A DNA stretch of 64,000 nucleotides, taken from the NCBI GenBank assembly GCA_963971575.1, contig OZ020616.1:23082713-23146712 (forward strand), read 5' to 3'. The notes under the pieces were generated by a model. It was not told the DNA's origin. It ran no database searches and was given only the letters and a program-made list of their open reading frames with translations. The position numbers were made by a program, and so were the translations under genes. Positions 20,987 to 32,751 of this stretch are shown piece by piece (positions within the stretch are counted from its first letter, which is position 1; every line of letters starts with the position of its first letter). Source of the DNA: Liopterus haemorrhoidalis (Eukaryota > Arthropoda > Insecta > Coleoptera > Dytiscidae).

Positions 20987-23900
20987 ATGTCGTTGCTACA
21001 GTGGAATTGTAATGGGTTTTATACCCATCTCCCAGAGATACAATATATCTTATCAACATCACAAGCCCAGTTTGTTTGCCTACAAGAATCCCGCCTATTA
21101 GACCACCAGAAACTTACATTAAGAGGATATAAATCTTTCAGAAAAGATAGAACAGATGTAAACATAGCTAGCGGAGGAGTTGCCATACTTATAGATAACC
21201 GTCACCATGCTGAAGAATTACCCCTCCAAACAGATCTAAAAGCAATTGCAGTCTCAACCTATATTCCGAATCTGAACAAAATTACCATATGCAGTAAATA
21301 TATTCCGCCAAACCATAAAACTACCAAAACTCAACTACAAAACTTGTTACAACAGTTACCACTCCCATTTTTATTAGTAGGGGATTTTAACAGCCACAAT
21401 ACACTCTGGGGATCAAACCGTACCGACAGAAGAGGAAAACTAATAGAATCACTGTTAGACGACAACACTATTTTGTTAAATGACAATTCATATACGCACC
21501 TATGCCTAAGAACTGGCACTTTTTCAGCAATAGACCTCTCTATTTGCGACCCATCACTAACACCAAACTTAACATGGACGGCGCTACCGCATACACTTTC
21601 CTATCAAAATTTCATTTCCAGAGAGAAGCATACCTATCACGAACCTAATTAGGTGGAGGACTGAAAACGTAGACTCGGCAAAATTCTCTGAAAATTGTAC
21701 ACTTACAAGAACCGAAATAAACGATACAGATAACATAAATAATTTAGTTGACGAATATATATTACATATTACTGAACCCGCAAATAAAACTATAGGGAGG
21801 AAAAATTCACCTAATCTCAAATACATTAAAATCAAACTTGTGCGAAAGCAGTGAAAAATCAGAAAATAGCCCTAAATAAATACAAAAGAAATACTACATT
21901 AGAAAATTTTATTAACTTAAAGAGAACCAAAGCTTGCACTAGAAGAACCATATTAAATAGTAAAAAGAAATCTTGGCAAGATTTTGTATCGTCAATAAAC
22001 CCCAGTACTCCACCTCAACAACTATGGACTAAAATAAGAAAAATACAGGGAAAGGGCAATATTCGAAACACCTCATTATTAATGACCAATGGGAAAATAA
22101 TCCAGTCACCCCAAGAAATAGCTGAAACATTCGCCGATAATTTTGATTTCAATTCCAGTGATGATAATTACAGTACAGATTTTAAGTCAATCAAAACAGA
22201 AGCAGAAAAAGTAAATTTTGAAATAGAAGATAATAATAACCTAGAAATAAACAAACCATTCTCTACAAGAACTTAAACAGGCAATAAAAGAGATGAAAAA
22301 TAACAAAAGTCCCGGACCAGATGGTATAATTGCAGAAATAATAAAAAACCTACCATCAGCTAGCATAATATTTTTATTAAAATTATACAACATCATGTGG
22401 ACCCAGAATAAATACCCAGAACAATGGAAAACAGTAATTACGATCCCAGTATTAAAGCCCAACAAGGATAAAACCCAGCCGAACAGCTATAGACCCATCT
22501 CAATGTCTAACATCCTCAGTAAAATCATGCAAAAGATGATAAACAAGAGACTGATGTGGTATATGAAAAAAAAAAATATATTCTAAATAATATACAGTGT
22601 GGGTTTAGGGAAGGCCGCTCAACAATAGACCATATTATTAACCTACAATTAGAAATAAAAAAATCGTTTAAAAACAAACAGAATATGATATCTGTCTTTT
22701 TCGATCTTCAGAAAGCATACGACATGACCTGGAAGCTAAACATCCTTAAATCCATGAAAGAAGCAAAACTAGAAGGGAACATCATGCGTTATACCCATAA
22801 CTTTCTCACAGACAGGAAATTTAAAGTATCATGTAACGGGTGCTTATCTGAAGAGAAAAACCAACAAAACGGTATACCACAAGCAGAAATACTGAGTTTA
22901 TCCCTATTCTTATTGGCAATAAACCATATCGCAGATCATATACGGTTTCCAACAAAAGCTTGTGTATTCGCGGATGATTTAGTTATATTCTGCAAAGACA
23001 AAAACATCAATAATATAAAAAAAAACATTTACAAAATACAATAAAAAAATTGGAAATATGGAGTAGAGAAACGGTATTCCAGTTCTCAGCTATAAAGACA
23101 AAAGCTATAAACTTCTCCCAAAAACAGAACATATACAACCCAGCACTGAAGATTAATAATACTCGGATAAGGTATGTTAACGAAATACAATTTCTGGGAA
23201 TGACATTTGATAGGAAACTCACATGGAAGAACCACATCAAAAAATTAAAATCGGAGTGTATGAAGCGTATCAACATCCTAAAAGCATTAAATCATCAGAC
23301 ATGGGGCGCACAACGCGAAACCCTGCTACAAATATACCAAGCCCTCATTCAGTCTAAACTGGACTACGGTAGCATTGCATATGGAAGCGCCAAAAAAAGC
23401 CACCTGAAGCCTCTGGAACCCATACAGAACCAAGCAATTAGACTAGCTACAGGCGCGTTTAGAACAAGTCCGACAAAAAGCGTTATCTGTGAATCAGGTC
23501 AAATCCCACTGCAATACCGACGAACTAAAATGGCTATGTCCTATGGCACCAACCTCTCCACTAACCCTAAAATCCTCACCTACAATAATATATTCCAAAA
23601 CCCCTCATCGCTACAGCATAACATCCACAAACATCTACAATTAATAAATGTAACACTTGCCAATGTACAGAAATTAAGTCGCAACAGTATTCCTCCATGG
23701 TCACTGAAAACTCCAAAGTACAATATTGAACTAAGTCAACGAGTGAAGGAAGATACCAATCCGACAGAATATAAACAGAAGTTTCTGGAAATTATGGAAA
23801 ATTTTCAAGAATACATTCCAATTTATACGGACGGATCAAAGATAGGAACCAACACTGGAGCAGCAGTAATAGTGGGAGAAGAAGAATACCAATACCATCT

Positions 23901-24615
23901 CCCATCAGCAACAAGTGTCTTCACTGCGAAAACCTACAGTATACTACAAGCCACCAGGAATATCTTGAATAACACAAATAGTAAATTTATAATCATAACA
24001 GACTCATTAAGTACCGTTGAATCCATTCAACAAACGTATACCAAAAACAACCTGATCCAGAAAATTCAAGATAACATCCACGAAATCCTCAGCACAGGAA
24101 AAGACTTGACCATCCTGTGGGTACCATCCCACTGTGAGATACAAGGAAATGAAAAAGCTGATAAAGCAGCAAAAACAGCTACAAATTTACATCTAACAAA
24201 CATTAAAGTACCTCACAGTGACATTAAGAATGAAATAGGTAGAACGGTGCTAGAAGAATGGGACAAAGCATGGAAAGAAATAAATAACAACAAATTACGA
24301 CGAATAAAAGAGGAAACAAAAAAATGGCACACATTCAATAAAAGGAAACAACAGATAACGATTACCAGATTGCGCATTGGCCATGCTCTATCAACTCATA
24401 AATACATACTGGATAAATCCGATCCCCCCAAATGCAACGTATGTAACACCCAACTAACCGTTGAACATCTCCTGATCGCATGCCCAAAATACTCAAGAGG
24501 ACGACAGAAAAATAAAATACCACCAACATTGAAGGAAGCCCTCTCCAACAACATGGAAATAATGGAACGGATAATACAGTTCACAGAAGAAACTGATCTC
24601 GCCCCACAAATATAA
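20987..24615 (+). pseudogene. LINE ORF2: endonuclease-RT-RNase H, frameshifted
   Basis: The likely start is ATG 20987 (SLLQWNCNG). Endonuclease (LQESRLL, LLVGDFNSHN, FSAIDLS) runs to 21652. Then come pieces 21851-22276, 22293-22586 (GPDGIIAEII, SYRPISMS), 22556-23044 (IQCGFREGRST, FFDLQKAYD, FADDLVIF) and 23050-24615, with the RT thumb, RNase H (YTDGSKIGT, ITDSLS, GNEKADKAA) and a CNVCNTQL-H-C knuckle. At least four frame breaks. In RNase H the Glu of the usual TAELY is Lys (TAKTY), and GVPQG is GIPQA. Clearly inactive. Confidence 0.88.
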
Positions 24616-25650
24616 AACGAATAAAATATCAAAATATATGTCTATACCTATTAGATAAATTAATATGTATTATTTAATGTAACTATAATGTACAGGGACA
24701 CTAATCACCATTGTAGTGGATGTATCTTAAATTGTTTAAATAAAAAAAAAAGTATCAAAATACTATAGAATGTAAAAAATCAAATTCACTGTTGTGGAAG
24801 AAAAAAAATTCTATTTGGACAATTAACAGGATGAATTTAACTGTGAAAGCGGTCGTTGTTTTTTTTTTGTAAAAAAAATACAAAAAAAAAAAAATGCCGG
24901 CAATTAATATTCACTGAAGGCAACTGGAGGTGTTTCAACGACAATGCCTAATTTTAATAATGTTGACGAGGAGTTATTAACAATTTTACATACTCAAGTA
25001 ACAGGCATGCCTAGTGAATTTGATTCAGATGCTGTCTGTACTTAATAATATTAATTATGTCTATTGATGTTTATTGCCTTTTTCTAATATATATTTTAGA
25101 ATATTCTGGGAACATTACAGACGTCACTGTAATGTATAATAGTGTAATAGAAGTGGAAAGTTTTGAAAATGTAAATTCTGAAAATTGTAAAAATTATTCT
25201 TCAGCGAACCTGAAGACCATCAATAGCACACTTCTACGAACAAAAAAAAAAAAACGTAATAAAAAAATATGATTTTTTAAATAATTTATTTAAGAAATAT
25301 ATATTATTGTTATAGATAGTTCCTCATAAAGCGACAACAAATAAAAGGGTTAATGAAGAGTGGTGCTAATTGGCTGTCACTAAAATATCCCGTTTAACAA
25401 CTTTAAAGGAACAGGCGGAAGAAAAGTGGGAAATAGAAAAACAATATCTGATAGAAGAACAGGAGCTAAAAAAACAGAAGTTAGCATAAGAGATCGAAGA
25501 AAGAAAAATAAGAAAGGAATGCGCAAAGAAAGAATTAGAAATAATAAATTTAAAATTACGGACCGGCAATAAATAATATATTTGTATTTATGCATAATTT
25601 TATTATTATATTTATATACATAATATAAATTAGAAAAATATGCATTAATT

Positions 25651-25901
25651 AGCCAACGGAGTGGCCGAGCTCGTTAAATCGTGCAGTTTGGACTAATGGA
25701 AACAGTCTAGATTGTACGGTTGGTGATTCGATTCTCCTCCTTTGGTGATATTATTCGGACGAGAATAATATGTTTACATTACTCCCATTTCACAATCATT
25801 CACCCCTCATCCAGGTATAGGAGCTCGCCCCTTGGCATCGGCGATTAGCCTCGTTGCAGAAATAGGCCGATGTAAAAATAAAGAAAATAAAAAAAAATAA
25901 A
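25651..25901 (+). mobile_element. tRNA-derived SINE
   Basis: Begins AGCCAACGGAGTGGCCGAGC, a tRNA-like head with an A-box-like GTGGCCGAGCTCGTTAAATC, and has a B-box-like GTGATTCGATTCTCC about 70 bp on. The body (TAATATTATTCGG..., CGGCGATTAGCCTCGTTGCAG) leads to an A-rich tail. CATTAATT at 25643-25650 and 25902-25909 is the target duplication. RNA polymerase III would transcribe such an element, and a LINE must supply its enzymes. It sits between the two genes of the Harbinger element. Confidence 0.82.
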
Positions 25902-25909
25902 CATTAATT

Positions 25910-26790
25910 TAATTATTCCTAACTCGAATGTTTTCAATTAATGTTCTATTCTGATTGATTGCAATGTTAGGCACATCGTGTATAAAATTTACAGCTGCTT
26001 CTAAATCTGCATTTAGATTTGGAACTTTTTCATTCGCTTCAATTGCAACATTATTCAATATTGCTGTGGCTACAATTATTCTTTGAACTGTTTTCATATT
26101 TAATTTAATTCCTACAGCTAGAACCGGCCATCGTCTCTTCCACACTCCGTATGACCTCTCCACAACATTTCTAGTTCTAATATGGCTTTTATTGAAAAGC
26201 ATTTCAGCTCGGGTAACTGGATTTGCTAGAGGGGTAATTAGATAGTTTTTATTTTGACAACCACTATCTCCCAATAGAAGGTTATCTCCCATTTTATTGT
26301 TTTCAAATTGGGCTCTTATCAAAGAATTTCTAAATATGTTTGAATCATGTGCAGAACCACGCCATCGTGCAACAATATTTCTGATACGTAATTGTGCATC
26401 AGATATGGTTTGCACGTTTATGGAAAAGAAAGATTTTCTATTCCTGAACAACTCATTCTCACCCTCTAGAAATATTTTTTAATTATATTTTTTTTTAAAA
26501 AAAGTGATATTTTAGGTAAAAAATAATTTTTTATGCTAAAAACAAACCTGGTGACTGTAAGCGAACATGAGAACAATCTACTGCTTCTAGAACTCGAGGA
26601 AACCGTCCAATATTGTAAAAGTCGTGCCGCACATTACGCTTTTCTACTTCAGTATCAGGCATCTTAATGAACTGATGACGCAAAGAACAAATTTCTCTTG
26701 ATACATTTCTTGCAACCCTGGAAGCTGTAGATTTATGACAGCCAGTAAAATCCCCTACCATAATTAATATAGGTACTTCCAGTTGCATAG
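25910..26790 (-). CDS. PIF/Harbinger transposase (HARBI1-like), two exons
   Basis: Exon 1 runs from about 26790 to 26549 and exon 2 from 26465 to 25910. The 83-bp intron (26548-26466) has GTTTGT and TTCTAG borders and keeps the frame (SPEGENELFRNRK). Exon 1 holds the helix-turn-helix (GDFTGCHKSTASRV) and first Asp (EAVDCSHVRL). Exon 2 holds the second Asp (LLGDSGCQ) and the Glu (VERSYGVWKRRWP). No internal stop is visible in these exons, so the catalytic core may still be intact. The N-terminal part before 26790 is not clear: one ATG is at 26788 and an upstream exon is likely missing or unread. Confidence 0.83.
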
Positions 26791-26975
26791 TATCGTAGGG
26801 TTAAAAGAAGCATTTGAATTGGCGTGAATGCGTGGTTCTTGTAAATGTTATTTCATAAAATAATAGATATTTGTGTACCAAGGCACTAACTTACCAATTA
26901 GTAGTCTGGCTAATTAAATGTTCAATAAGTTGTAATATTAACTTACAACTTTCTTTACATAGATGAAATATGATC

Positions 26976-27111
26976 GGGCCGGTTTCTGAAAGCTTAGACG
27001 AGTTTAATCTTTTGGTTGAACTCGGTTATAATATAACAGTCCCATAAGTAACCATAGCAACAATTTTCTAACTATTTGGTTATAGTTAACTAGGCTTTCA
27101 GAAACCGGCCC
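26976..27111. mobile_element. 136-bp MITE with 18-bp TIRs
   Basis: Starts GGGCCGGTTTCTGAAAGC and ends with its exact inverse GCTTTCAGAAACCGGCCC. The interior has GGTTATA / TATAACC words in both orientations. Flanks (ATC left, TTA right) do not show a clean duplication, so one flank has changed or the borders are slightly off. The GGGCCGG start resembles the Harbinger termini in this window. Confidence 0.75.
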
Positions 27112-27432
27112 TTATACTGGTTCAAATTATCAAACTGATGCCTATAGACGGGAGTGCGGCGAAGACGAATAAATAAATTAATGTATAACATTTCCCCATA
27201 ACCATCATCATATTCCTCATTCACTTCAACCAAATTAATTTCATCCATTTTAATATGACAGATAACCAAATAATCTGCAGCAATCTGACAGCTTATTTTG
27301 GCTTAAACCAAATTTATTTTCCTGTTTAGGCTTAAATTTAAACCAAAAACTGAAACTGTGCAACAACTAAACCATAAGCTAAAACTTAAGCCTAAATAAA
27401 AACCTAAGCGGTTACTGTGCAATTGGTCCTAA

Positions 27433-28380
27433 GTGTTCAAAAAAAGTGATATATAAAGATAGAGCGATAGGAATTAAAGTAGAAACATAGTGATGCAACA
27501 TAACTACAAAATGCTAAAATTGTAATTCCTCACTTTCATGAGATTAAGCATGTCATTCATAAAGAACAACCAATAATGATGTACCTGACAGAGACTCAGA
27601 ATAACCAACAAAGAATATTGAAGAATTTGAGATTTTTTAAATTTATTTATTATTATTATTATTATTTTTATTTAGGTTATTTAAGGTACTTCAACATCTT
27701 GTGTTATTAGTACCCAGCATTATATTTTATAAAATATTGTTAATTACATTACGTGGGTATTATACATATATGTTTGTGTTAGTCTATATTTGTCTGTATA
27801 GTTTTTTGTCTGTTAGAAATTTATGTAGGATTGTTTTGTTATTGTCGTTAGGTGTTTCTTGTAGGGTGTCAGCTATATGGTGTGTCTGTCTTATTGTTGT
27901 ATTATATTAATTACGTTGCAGTCTTTATACAATTGGGGATCTTTTTTCTTCATTTTATAGCTGTGTGTAATTCTTGTGTGTCAAATTCATAGTCTGGTAG
28001 TGGAAGTTTGCTGTCTTCTTGCTCCCGAGGATAGTGTTATTGTTCGTAGTTTATTAAGTTGTGTATGTTGCCATATGTTGTCTACTTGTTCTCTGATTTT
28101 ACTTTTTATTTCATTTTTCATATCATAGTCTTCTACGGTCGAGTTATTCATTGAATCCAGTATATTAATGGCCGAAGATCATAGACGTGTGATAAATAGC
28201 TCTGCATAGAATTTTCTAAAACTTTATTAAAAACATAAATTATGAATCAAGAGTGACAACAAAAAAATCCGCTAATTTTACTTAATGTGCAGTGGTAATC
28301 ATTAACTAACTAAAACTCACAATAATCCATTAAACAAACTATTAAAGTTATTATAAAACTAGTGAAATATTAACCAGTGG
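27433..28380. other. Non-coding, AT-rich; probable LINE 5' leader at the end
   Basis: Contains an (ATT)n run at about 27645-27675 and T-rich low-complexity DNA; the short ORF at 27701-27910 is made of such sequence. From about 28140 it is probably the 5' UTR of the LINE whose ORF1 starts at 28508, but I cannot see its exact 5' end. Confidence 0.5.
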
Positions 28381-28507
28381 AGATAAGAACTATTCAAGTG
28401 CGCGCTGGTCGTTGCGACGTAACCGCTTCAATACCTGTGTTTTACGTAAAGCTGTCTGTGGCGAAGTTGCAAGCTTTGCGAAGCTTTGTCGCAAATTCAT
28501 ATTTAAA

Positions 28508-29257
28508 ATGACCCGCGAATCGAACAATAGTACTATAGCTAGGTTGGAACAAAAAATCGATGATCTCTCATCAAAAATCAACAACCTTTCTTCAATAAAG
28601 GAAGAATTTAGCGAGTTCAAAAAATCGATAACCTTTATATCTGACCAATACGATCACATGATTAAAGAAATCGAAAAAAATAATATGGAGAATAAAAATT
28701 TACAAAAGCAGGTTGAGCTATTAACCGATTATAATAGCGAAAAAGATAAAAAGATAGAAAGCCTTGAGGAGCAAGTTGGAAACCTACAGCAATATACAAG
28801 AAATCAAAATTTGGAAATATTTGGAGTGCCCGAAACACGAGAAGAAAACTGTCAGGATATTGTCTTTAAAATTGCAAAAGAACTGCAAGTTGATTTAAAA
28901 TATGAGGAAATTGACGTATCTCACCGTATTCGCAGCGCTAAACCCAACGCATGCCCCTCAATTGTTGCGTGTATCACTACCAGGACGAAAAGTGACCTCC
29001 TTATCCAGAAAAAATCGCTAATTAACACCAACCGAAACATCCCTGGCCTCGATATCGGAGAAAAAATCTTCATCTCAGAACATCTTACACCTCAAAACAA
29101 GATCCTTTTACGAGCAGTCAAAATTCGAGCACGTGAATGTAACTACAAATACGTCTGGTTCAAACACAGTAAGGTATTAGTTAGGAAATCGGAAAACTCT
29201 GCGGTTATTAGAATCTTCAATGAAGCCGATATTTTAAACAAAATTTTTGCTGAATAG
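28508..29257 (+). CDS. LINE ORF1, coiled coil with FP-like domain
   Basis: 250 codons from ATG 28508 (MTRESNNSTIARLEQKIDDL). The reading frame is open upstream to 28412 but without an ATG. Residues about 10-105 are a heptad-rich coiled coil (EEQVGNLQQYTRNQNLEIFG marks its end). The C-terminal part (VSHRIRSAKPNACPSIVACI, YKYVWFKHSKVLVRK) resembles the FP-type domain common in CR1-group and related LINE ORF1 proteins. Expected to trimerise and bind the LINE RNA. ORF2 follows 7 bp later. Recognition is by pattern, not a search. Confidence 0.78.
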   Translation: MTRESNNSTIARLEQKIDDLSSKINNLSSIKEEFSEFKKSITFISDQYDHMIKEIEKNNMENKNLQKQVELLTDYNSEKDKKIESLEEQVGNLQQYTRNQNLEIFGVPETREENCQDIVFKIAKELQVDLKYEEIDVSHRIRSAKPNACPSIVACITTRTKSDLLIQKKSLINTNRNIPGLDIGEKIFISEHLTPQNKILLRAVKIRARECNYKYVWFKHSKVLVRKSENSAVIRIFNEADILNKIFAE

Positions 29258-29263
29258 TTTATA

Positions 29264-31490
29264 ATGCCGATTTTTAGTTCTAATCATCAATGCTATATAT
29301 ATACACCCAATTTCGTAATGGAAGAATATATTAAAAAATTAGAAATTAAATATGTAAATACCCTAGCTACTAGTAACTTAAAAAAATATAATAAAGCTGT
29401 TGTAGATTTTGGTAACAATTTTTTAGGCTTAAATATTCTTAGTATAAATATTAGAAGTATTATTAAAAATTTCGATCAACTGGAGATACTGTTATCTTCA
29501 GTAAAAAGAAAATTTGATGTTATAGTACTGTCTGAAACATGGCAAGTTCATAATATTCAACTATTCAATATAAGTGGATATAGAGCATATTACAATAATG
29601 GTGTCATTAACCAAAACGATGGAGTAATCTTATACATAAGAGAAAATATTAAACATAAAGTAGTTAATATAGATAACAATTTTAACTTTTTAAGGGCCGA
29701 ATTAAACGTAAAAAAACTTAAAATAGGTGTCACAGGTATTTATAGACCACCTGATCATAAATGTAATTCTTTCTTGGAAACTTTAGATAAAGAAACTTTA
29801 TTTAAACAATATTTCAAAATTAGAACACGAAATCGTTTTTGGTGACATTAACATCGATATATTGGATAATTCTAAACATCTCTTTTCTAACGATTATATA
29901 AATATTTTATCACAATATGGCTAAACGTCTTGTATTAATCAACCGACTATAGTTACTATAACTAGTAAAACGTGCATAGATCATATTGCGATAAAATCAA
30001 GACTGGATCCAGCAAATATGTTTTCTGTCATATTATGTTATATGTTAAAACAAAGATTACTGACCATTATGCAACTATGTTAACTGTAAATTTTTCAAAA
30101 TTAAATAACACACCAGTCTCAAAAAAAAACTTTAAAATTTTCTCTGATATAAATAAATTCAAAAATTTGATAAGGAACATAAATTTTGACAGTAACAATA
30201 ATGACGTAAACTCGGCTATGGAAAACATAACTGATATTGTAAGTAAAGCTATAAATGACTCAAGCTACAAAAAACAGTTAAACAATAAAAATACAAAAAG
30301 GAAAAATTGGATAACAAAAGGGGTAATTAAATCAATACAAATCAGAGATAAACTGTATAAACAATATTTGCTGGATCCAGATAATATAAATATTAAGAAC
30401 AAATACGAACATTATAAAAAAACAATCTCTAAACTAATCGTTCAGTTCAAAAAGAAATCTTTCTTGCAAAAAATAAAAAATGGAGACAATACGCCAAAAA
30501 AACTATGAACTGTTCTCAAAGAATCCATGTACAATAAGTGTAATGCTAATAAGAATAAAAGTTAAGATATTTTAAGCGTTAAAATAAATAATGAAGTAAA
30601 AACATCTAAAAAAATGGTAGCTGACTGTTATAATAAATATTTCGCAAATGTTGGGAAAAATTTAGCCGAAAATATTAAGAAAAATAAAAATAAAACATCA
30701 ACTATGTTAAATAATATAAAAACTAATTCAAATACATTTTTTATTACCTCAACAGATACGGAGGAAATAAATAAACTATTTTTTTCTTTAAAAAAAATAA
30801 AACTCCAGGGTTCGACAATATCACTTCCAACCTGATACAAGAAATTGCTAGTTATATCGACGCACCGCTAGCTGACATATTTAATAGATGTTTTCAAACG
30901 GGAATTTTCCCAAAATGTTTGAAGAGAACGATAATAGTCCCAATCGATAAAAAAGGAGAAAACCTTTTAACCAATTACCGCCCGATCTATTTAATAAGTA
31001 CAATAGCTAAATTACTAGAAAAATTAATACTTAACAGACTGACATCATTTATAAACAAATATAAAATAAAAAATTAAAATCAATTTGGTTTTCGAGCTGA
31101 TAAATCAACATGTGATGCTGTCGCCAAACTAACAGAACACATCTATTCTAGTGTTGATAGATCCAAACTTTGTCTTGCAATATTTCTCGATCTCAAAAAA
31201 GCATTTGACACAGTGAATCATGAACTACTTTTAAATAAACTTTGAAAAGTATGGTATACGTGGTACACCACTTGAACTTTTGAAAAGTTATTTATATAAT
31301 AGAGTACAAAATGTCAAAATTGACAATATTGTCAGCACTGACAGCTTAGTGACATGTGGTCTCCCCCAAGGAACAGGACTATCACCCCTGCTATTTATAT
31401 TGTACATAAATGACCTGTTAAACTACAAAATGAATGGGAAAATACTGTCAAACGCTGATGATACGGTATTATTTGTTGAAGGTCCAAACT
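29264..31490 (+). pseudogene. LINE ORF2: endonuclease and partial RT
   Basis: Endonuclease: ILSINIRSIIKNFDQLEI, VLSETWQV, GIYRPPD, broken near 29845, then fragments to 30508. RT: NYRPIYLIS, FGFRADKSTCDAV, FLDLKKAFDTVNHELL, then a frameshift near 31245 to GIRGTPLELLKSYLYNRVQN, GLPQGTGLSPLLFILYINDL and NADDTVLF (Asn in place of Tyr of YADD). The sequence then stops matching at about 31486, before the thumb domain, so the element is 3'-truncated. At least four frame breaks and several stops. Confidence 0.85.
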
Positions 31491-32120
31491 GGCATTGTTT
31501 GAGAGTTACTGCAACACAAGATCCAGATATGCTACCGAGTTGAAATTTTGCATACAGGTAGGGAATGCTTTCATCATAACTAGAAAAAATCGAAAATTTC
31601 AAAAAAGTCCCATCAGAAACGAGAAGTTAATAATTTTGTTTTTAATTATATTGGACCATCGAAGTATGTATGATGCGTTCAGCGAGATCGCGGGAATTTC
31701 GTTTCAATGGTTGTTTGGACAACTATAGTAAGTTCGTGAAACATCGTTCAATGTCGTTCGGCGCGATTCATCATTACTCTGCTCTAGCTGATAAGATTTA
31801 TATATTGTTATTTAGTAAAATTTTTGATTAGTTTATGCAGAGCGAGACTAAAGTGGAGCACCTGTTTTCTGGTTTTTTATTTTAGGGCATTTTTATGAAC
31901 TTTGTTATTTTTATTTATTTTTTTTTTTTTCTATTCTTTTATTTAAATATTTAAATATAATAGTAAAATCTTTTATATATATAAAACAGAAAATCTGTGT
32001 GTACCGAGTTGGAATTTGGTATATAGGTAGGAAATGCAGTCAATATAAGGAGGCAAATTGAAAATCAGAAGAAAAAAAATGGTATCACTTAAGACGTAGA
32101 CTTAACAGAAAAATTGCTTA
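31490..32120. other. Non-coding, with a duplicated short motif
   Basis: ACCGAGTTG followed by GAAATTTTG or GAATTTGG, GTATA/GCATA, and CAGGTAGGGAATGC or TAGGTAGGAAATGC occurs at about 31537-31568 and 32003-32032: two diverged copies of one repeat 466 bp apart. TTTTATATATATAAAACAGAA precedes the second copy. The rest is AT-rich. This may be one element pair replacing the LINE 3' end. Confidence 0.5.
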
Positions 32121-32122
32121 TA

Positions 32123-32663
32123 CAGTGAAACCTCTATCTATCGTTTTTGAAGGGACCTATTGAAATAAACTATGGATGCGGGAAAACAATGAAAAACACA
32201 TTAATACATATTTAAATGTTTAATATGTACGTACATATATATTCTAAAAATGATACATGTTTCAGGTATAAATCAATTTTTTTAAATAAAAAATATCGTA
32301 GCAAAATAAAAAAGGAAGCTGCATGCCGACAAAAAAATTATACTTTGTATTGTATATAATCTTTCATCGTCATTTACTTTTTGGCTTTTTATATTGCCGT
32401 AAGAAATCAATATTCTTTCGGTGTTACAAATTAAATTTTTTTCGGCATCAGTTATCGAATGCGCATAAAAAAAGTTTTCAATTTGAAAAAACACGAAATT
32501 TGCTGCGTAATTTAAACGATGAATGCGGTAAAATGATACAGAGAGAAATGATCGATGCGATCTATTTTTGCGTGTTTTGTATGGAATTAATTCGGAACCG
32601 CAAGAAATAACGATATATACGGGAAAATTATTATTCGAGGAACGATAGACAGAGGTTTCACTG
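32123..32663. mobile_element. pogo/Tigger-type MITE
   Basis: CAGTGAAACCTCTATCTATC at the left end and the inverse GATAGACAGAGGTTTCACTG at the right (32644-32663) are flanked by TA (32121-32122 and 32664-32665). The CAGTxxAACCTC start is the usual terminus of pogo/Tigger elements. The 541-bp interior has ORFs on both strands (32282-32677 and 32323-32610), but neither shows a transposase motif. Non-autonomous. Confidence 0.88.
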
Positions 32664-32751
32664 TAATAAGAAAACAAATATTTTTTTTTACATTTTTTTT
32701 TTTTTTGTAAATATTGTTTTTAAAATTGATTTTTATGACTTACAATCAATT

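Larger units (their letters stand above)
19342..24750 (+). mobile_element. Second I-like LINE, full length, with 11-bp duplication
   Basis: AGTATCAAAAT lies at 19331-19341 and at 24751-24761, framing a 5.4-kb element that ends in an A-rich tail (24741-24750). The 5' UTR is 350 bp, followed by ORF1 (19692-20654), a 330-bp spacer and ORF2 (20987-24615). It is a distant relative of the 4502 element (shared HQTWGAQRETLLQIYQALIQ-type block). It is A-rich on the coding strand and more decayed, with ORF2 in at least five pieces. It landed inside the Myb gene of the Harbinger element, so it is younger than that element. Confidence 0.92.
19249..25574 (+). pseudogene. Harbinger Myb/SANT-like partner gene, disrupted
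   Basis: Pieces on the plus strand: 19259-19341 reads KRTTNSSEEEVGILLNLVKQ, followed after the LINE by KSNSLLWKKK (from about 24780) and QDEFN, a Myb/SANT-like DNA-binding domain. Then EELLTILHTQVTGMPSEFDSD (about 24970-25035), the acidic linker. Last, 25383-25574 reads LKEQAEEKWEIEKQYLIEEQ and ends ELEIINLKLRTGNK-stop, the coiled-coil tail. In Harbinger systems this protein binds the element ends and helps bring the transposase into the nucleus. The LINE splits the DNA-binding domain, and there are TAG/TAA stops in 24762-24840 and one TAA in the tail. Confidence 0.8.
18699..27429. mobile_element. PIF/Harbinger element broken open by nested insertions
   Basis: Left end GGCCCAGTCGCACAGTTACC, right end GGTTACTGTGCAATTGGTCC, flanked by TAA (18696-18698 and 27430-27432). 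Between them lie a Myb/SANT-like gene on plus and a two-exon transposase on minus, the standard two-gene layout. Inserted into it are a piggyBac-type MITE (18725-18976), a 5.4-kb LINE (19342-24750), a SINE (25651-25901) and perhaps a 136-bp MITE (26976-27111). Subtracting these leaves about 2.8 kb, normal for the family. Both ends carry many GCTTAAACC / CTTAAGC repeats. Confidence 0.93.

Noticed and set aside
27701..27910. 69-codon hydrophobic ORF as a small membrane protein
   Set aside because: T-rich DNA gives Leu/Val/Phe/Tyr by composition; no context or homology to support it.
32282..32677. 131-codon and 95-codon ORFs inside the pogo-type MITE
   Set aside because: No helix-turn-helix, CENP-B or DDE motif; composition is random AT-rich.
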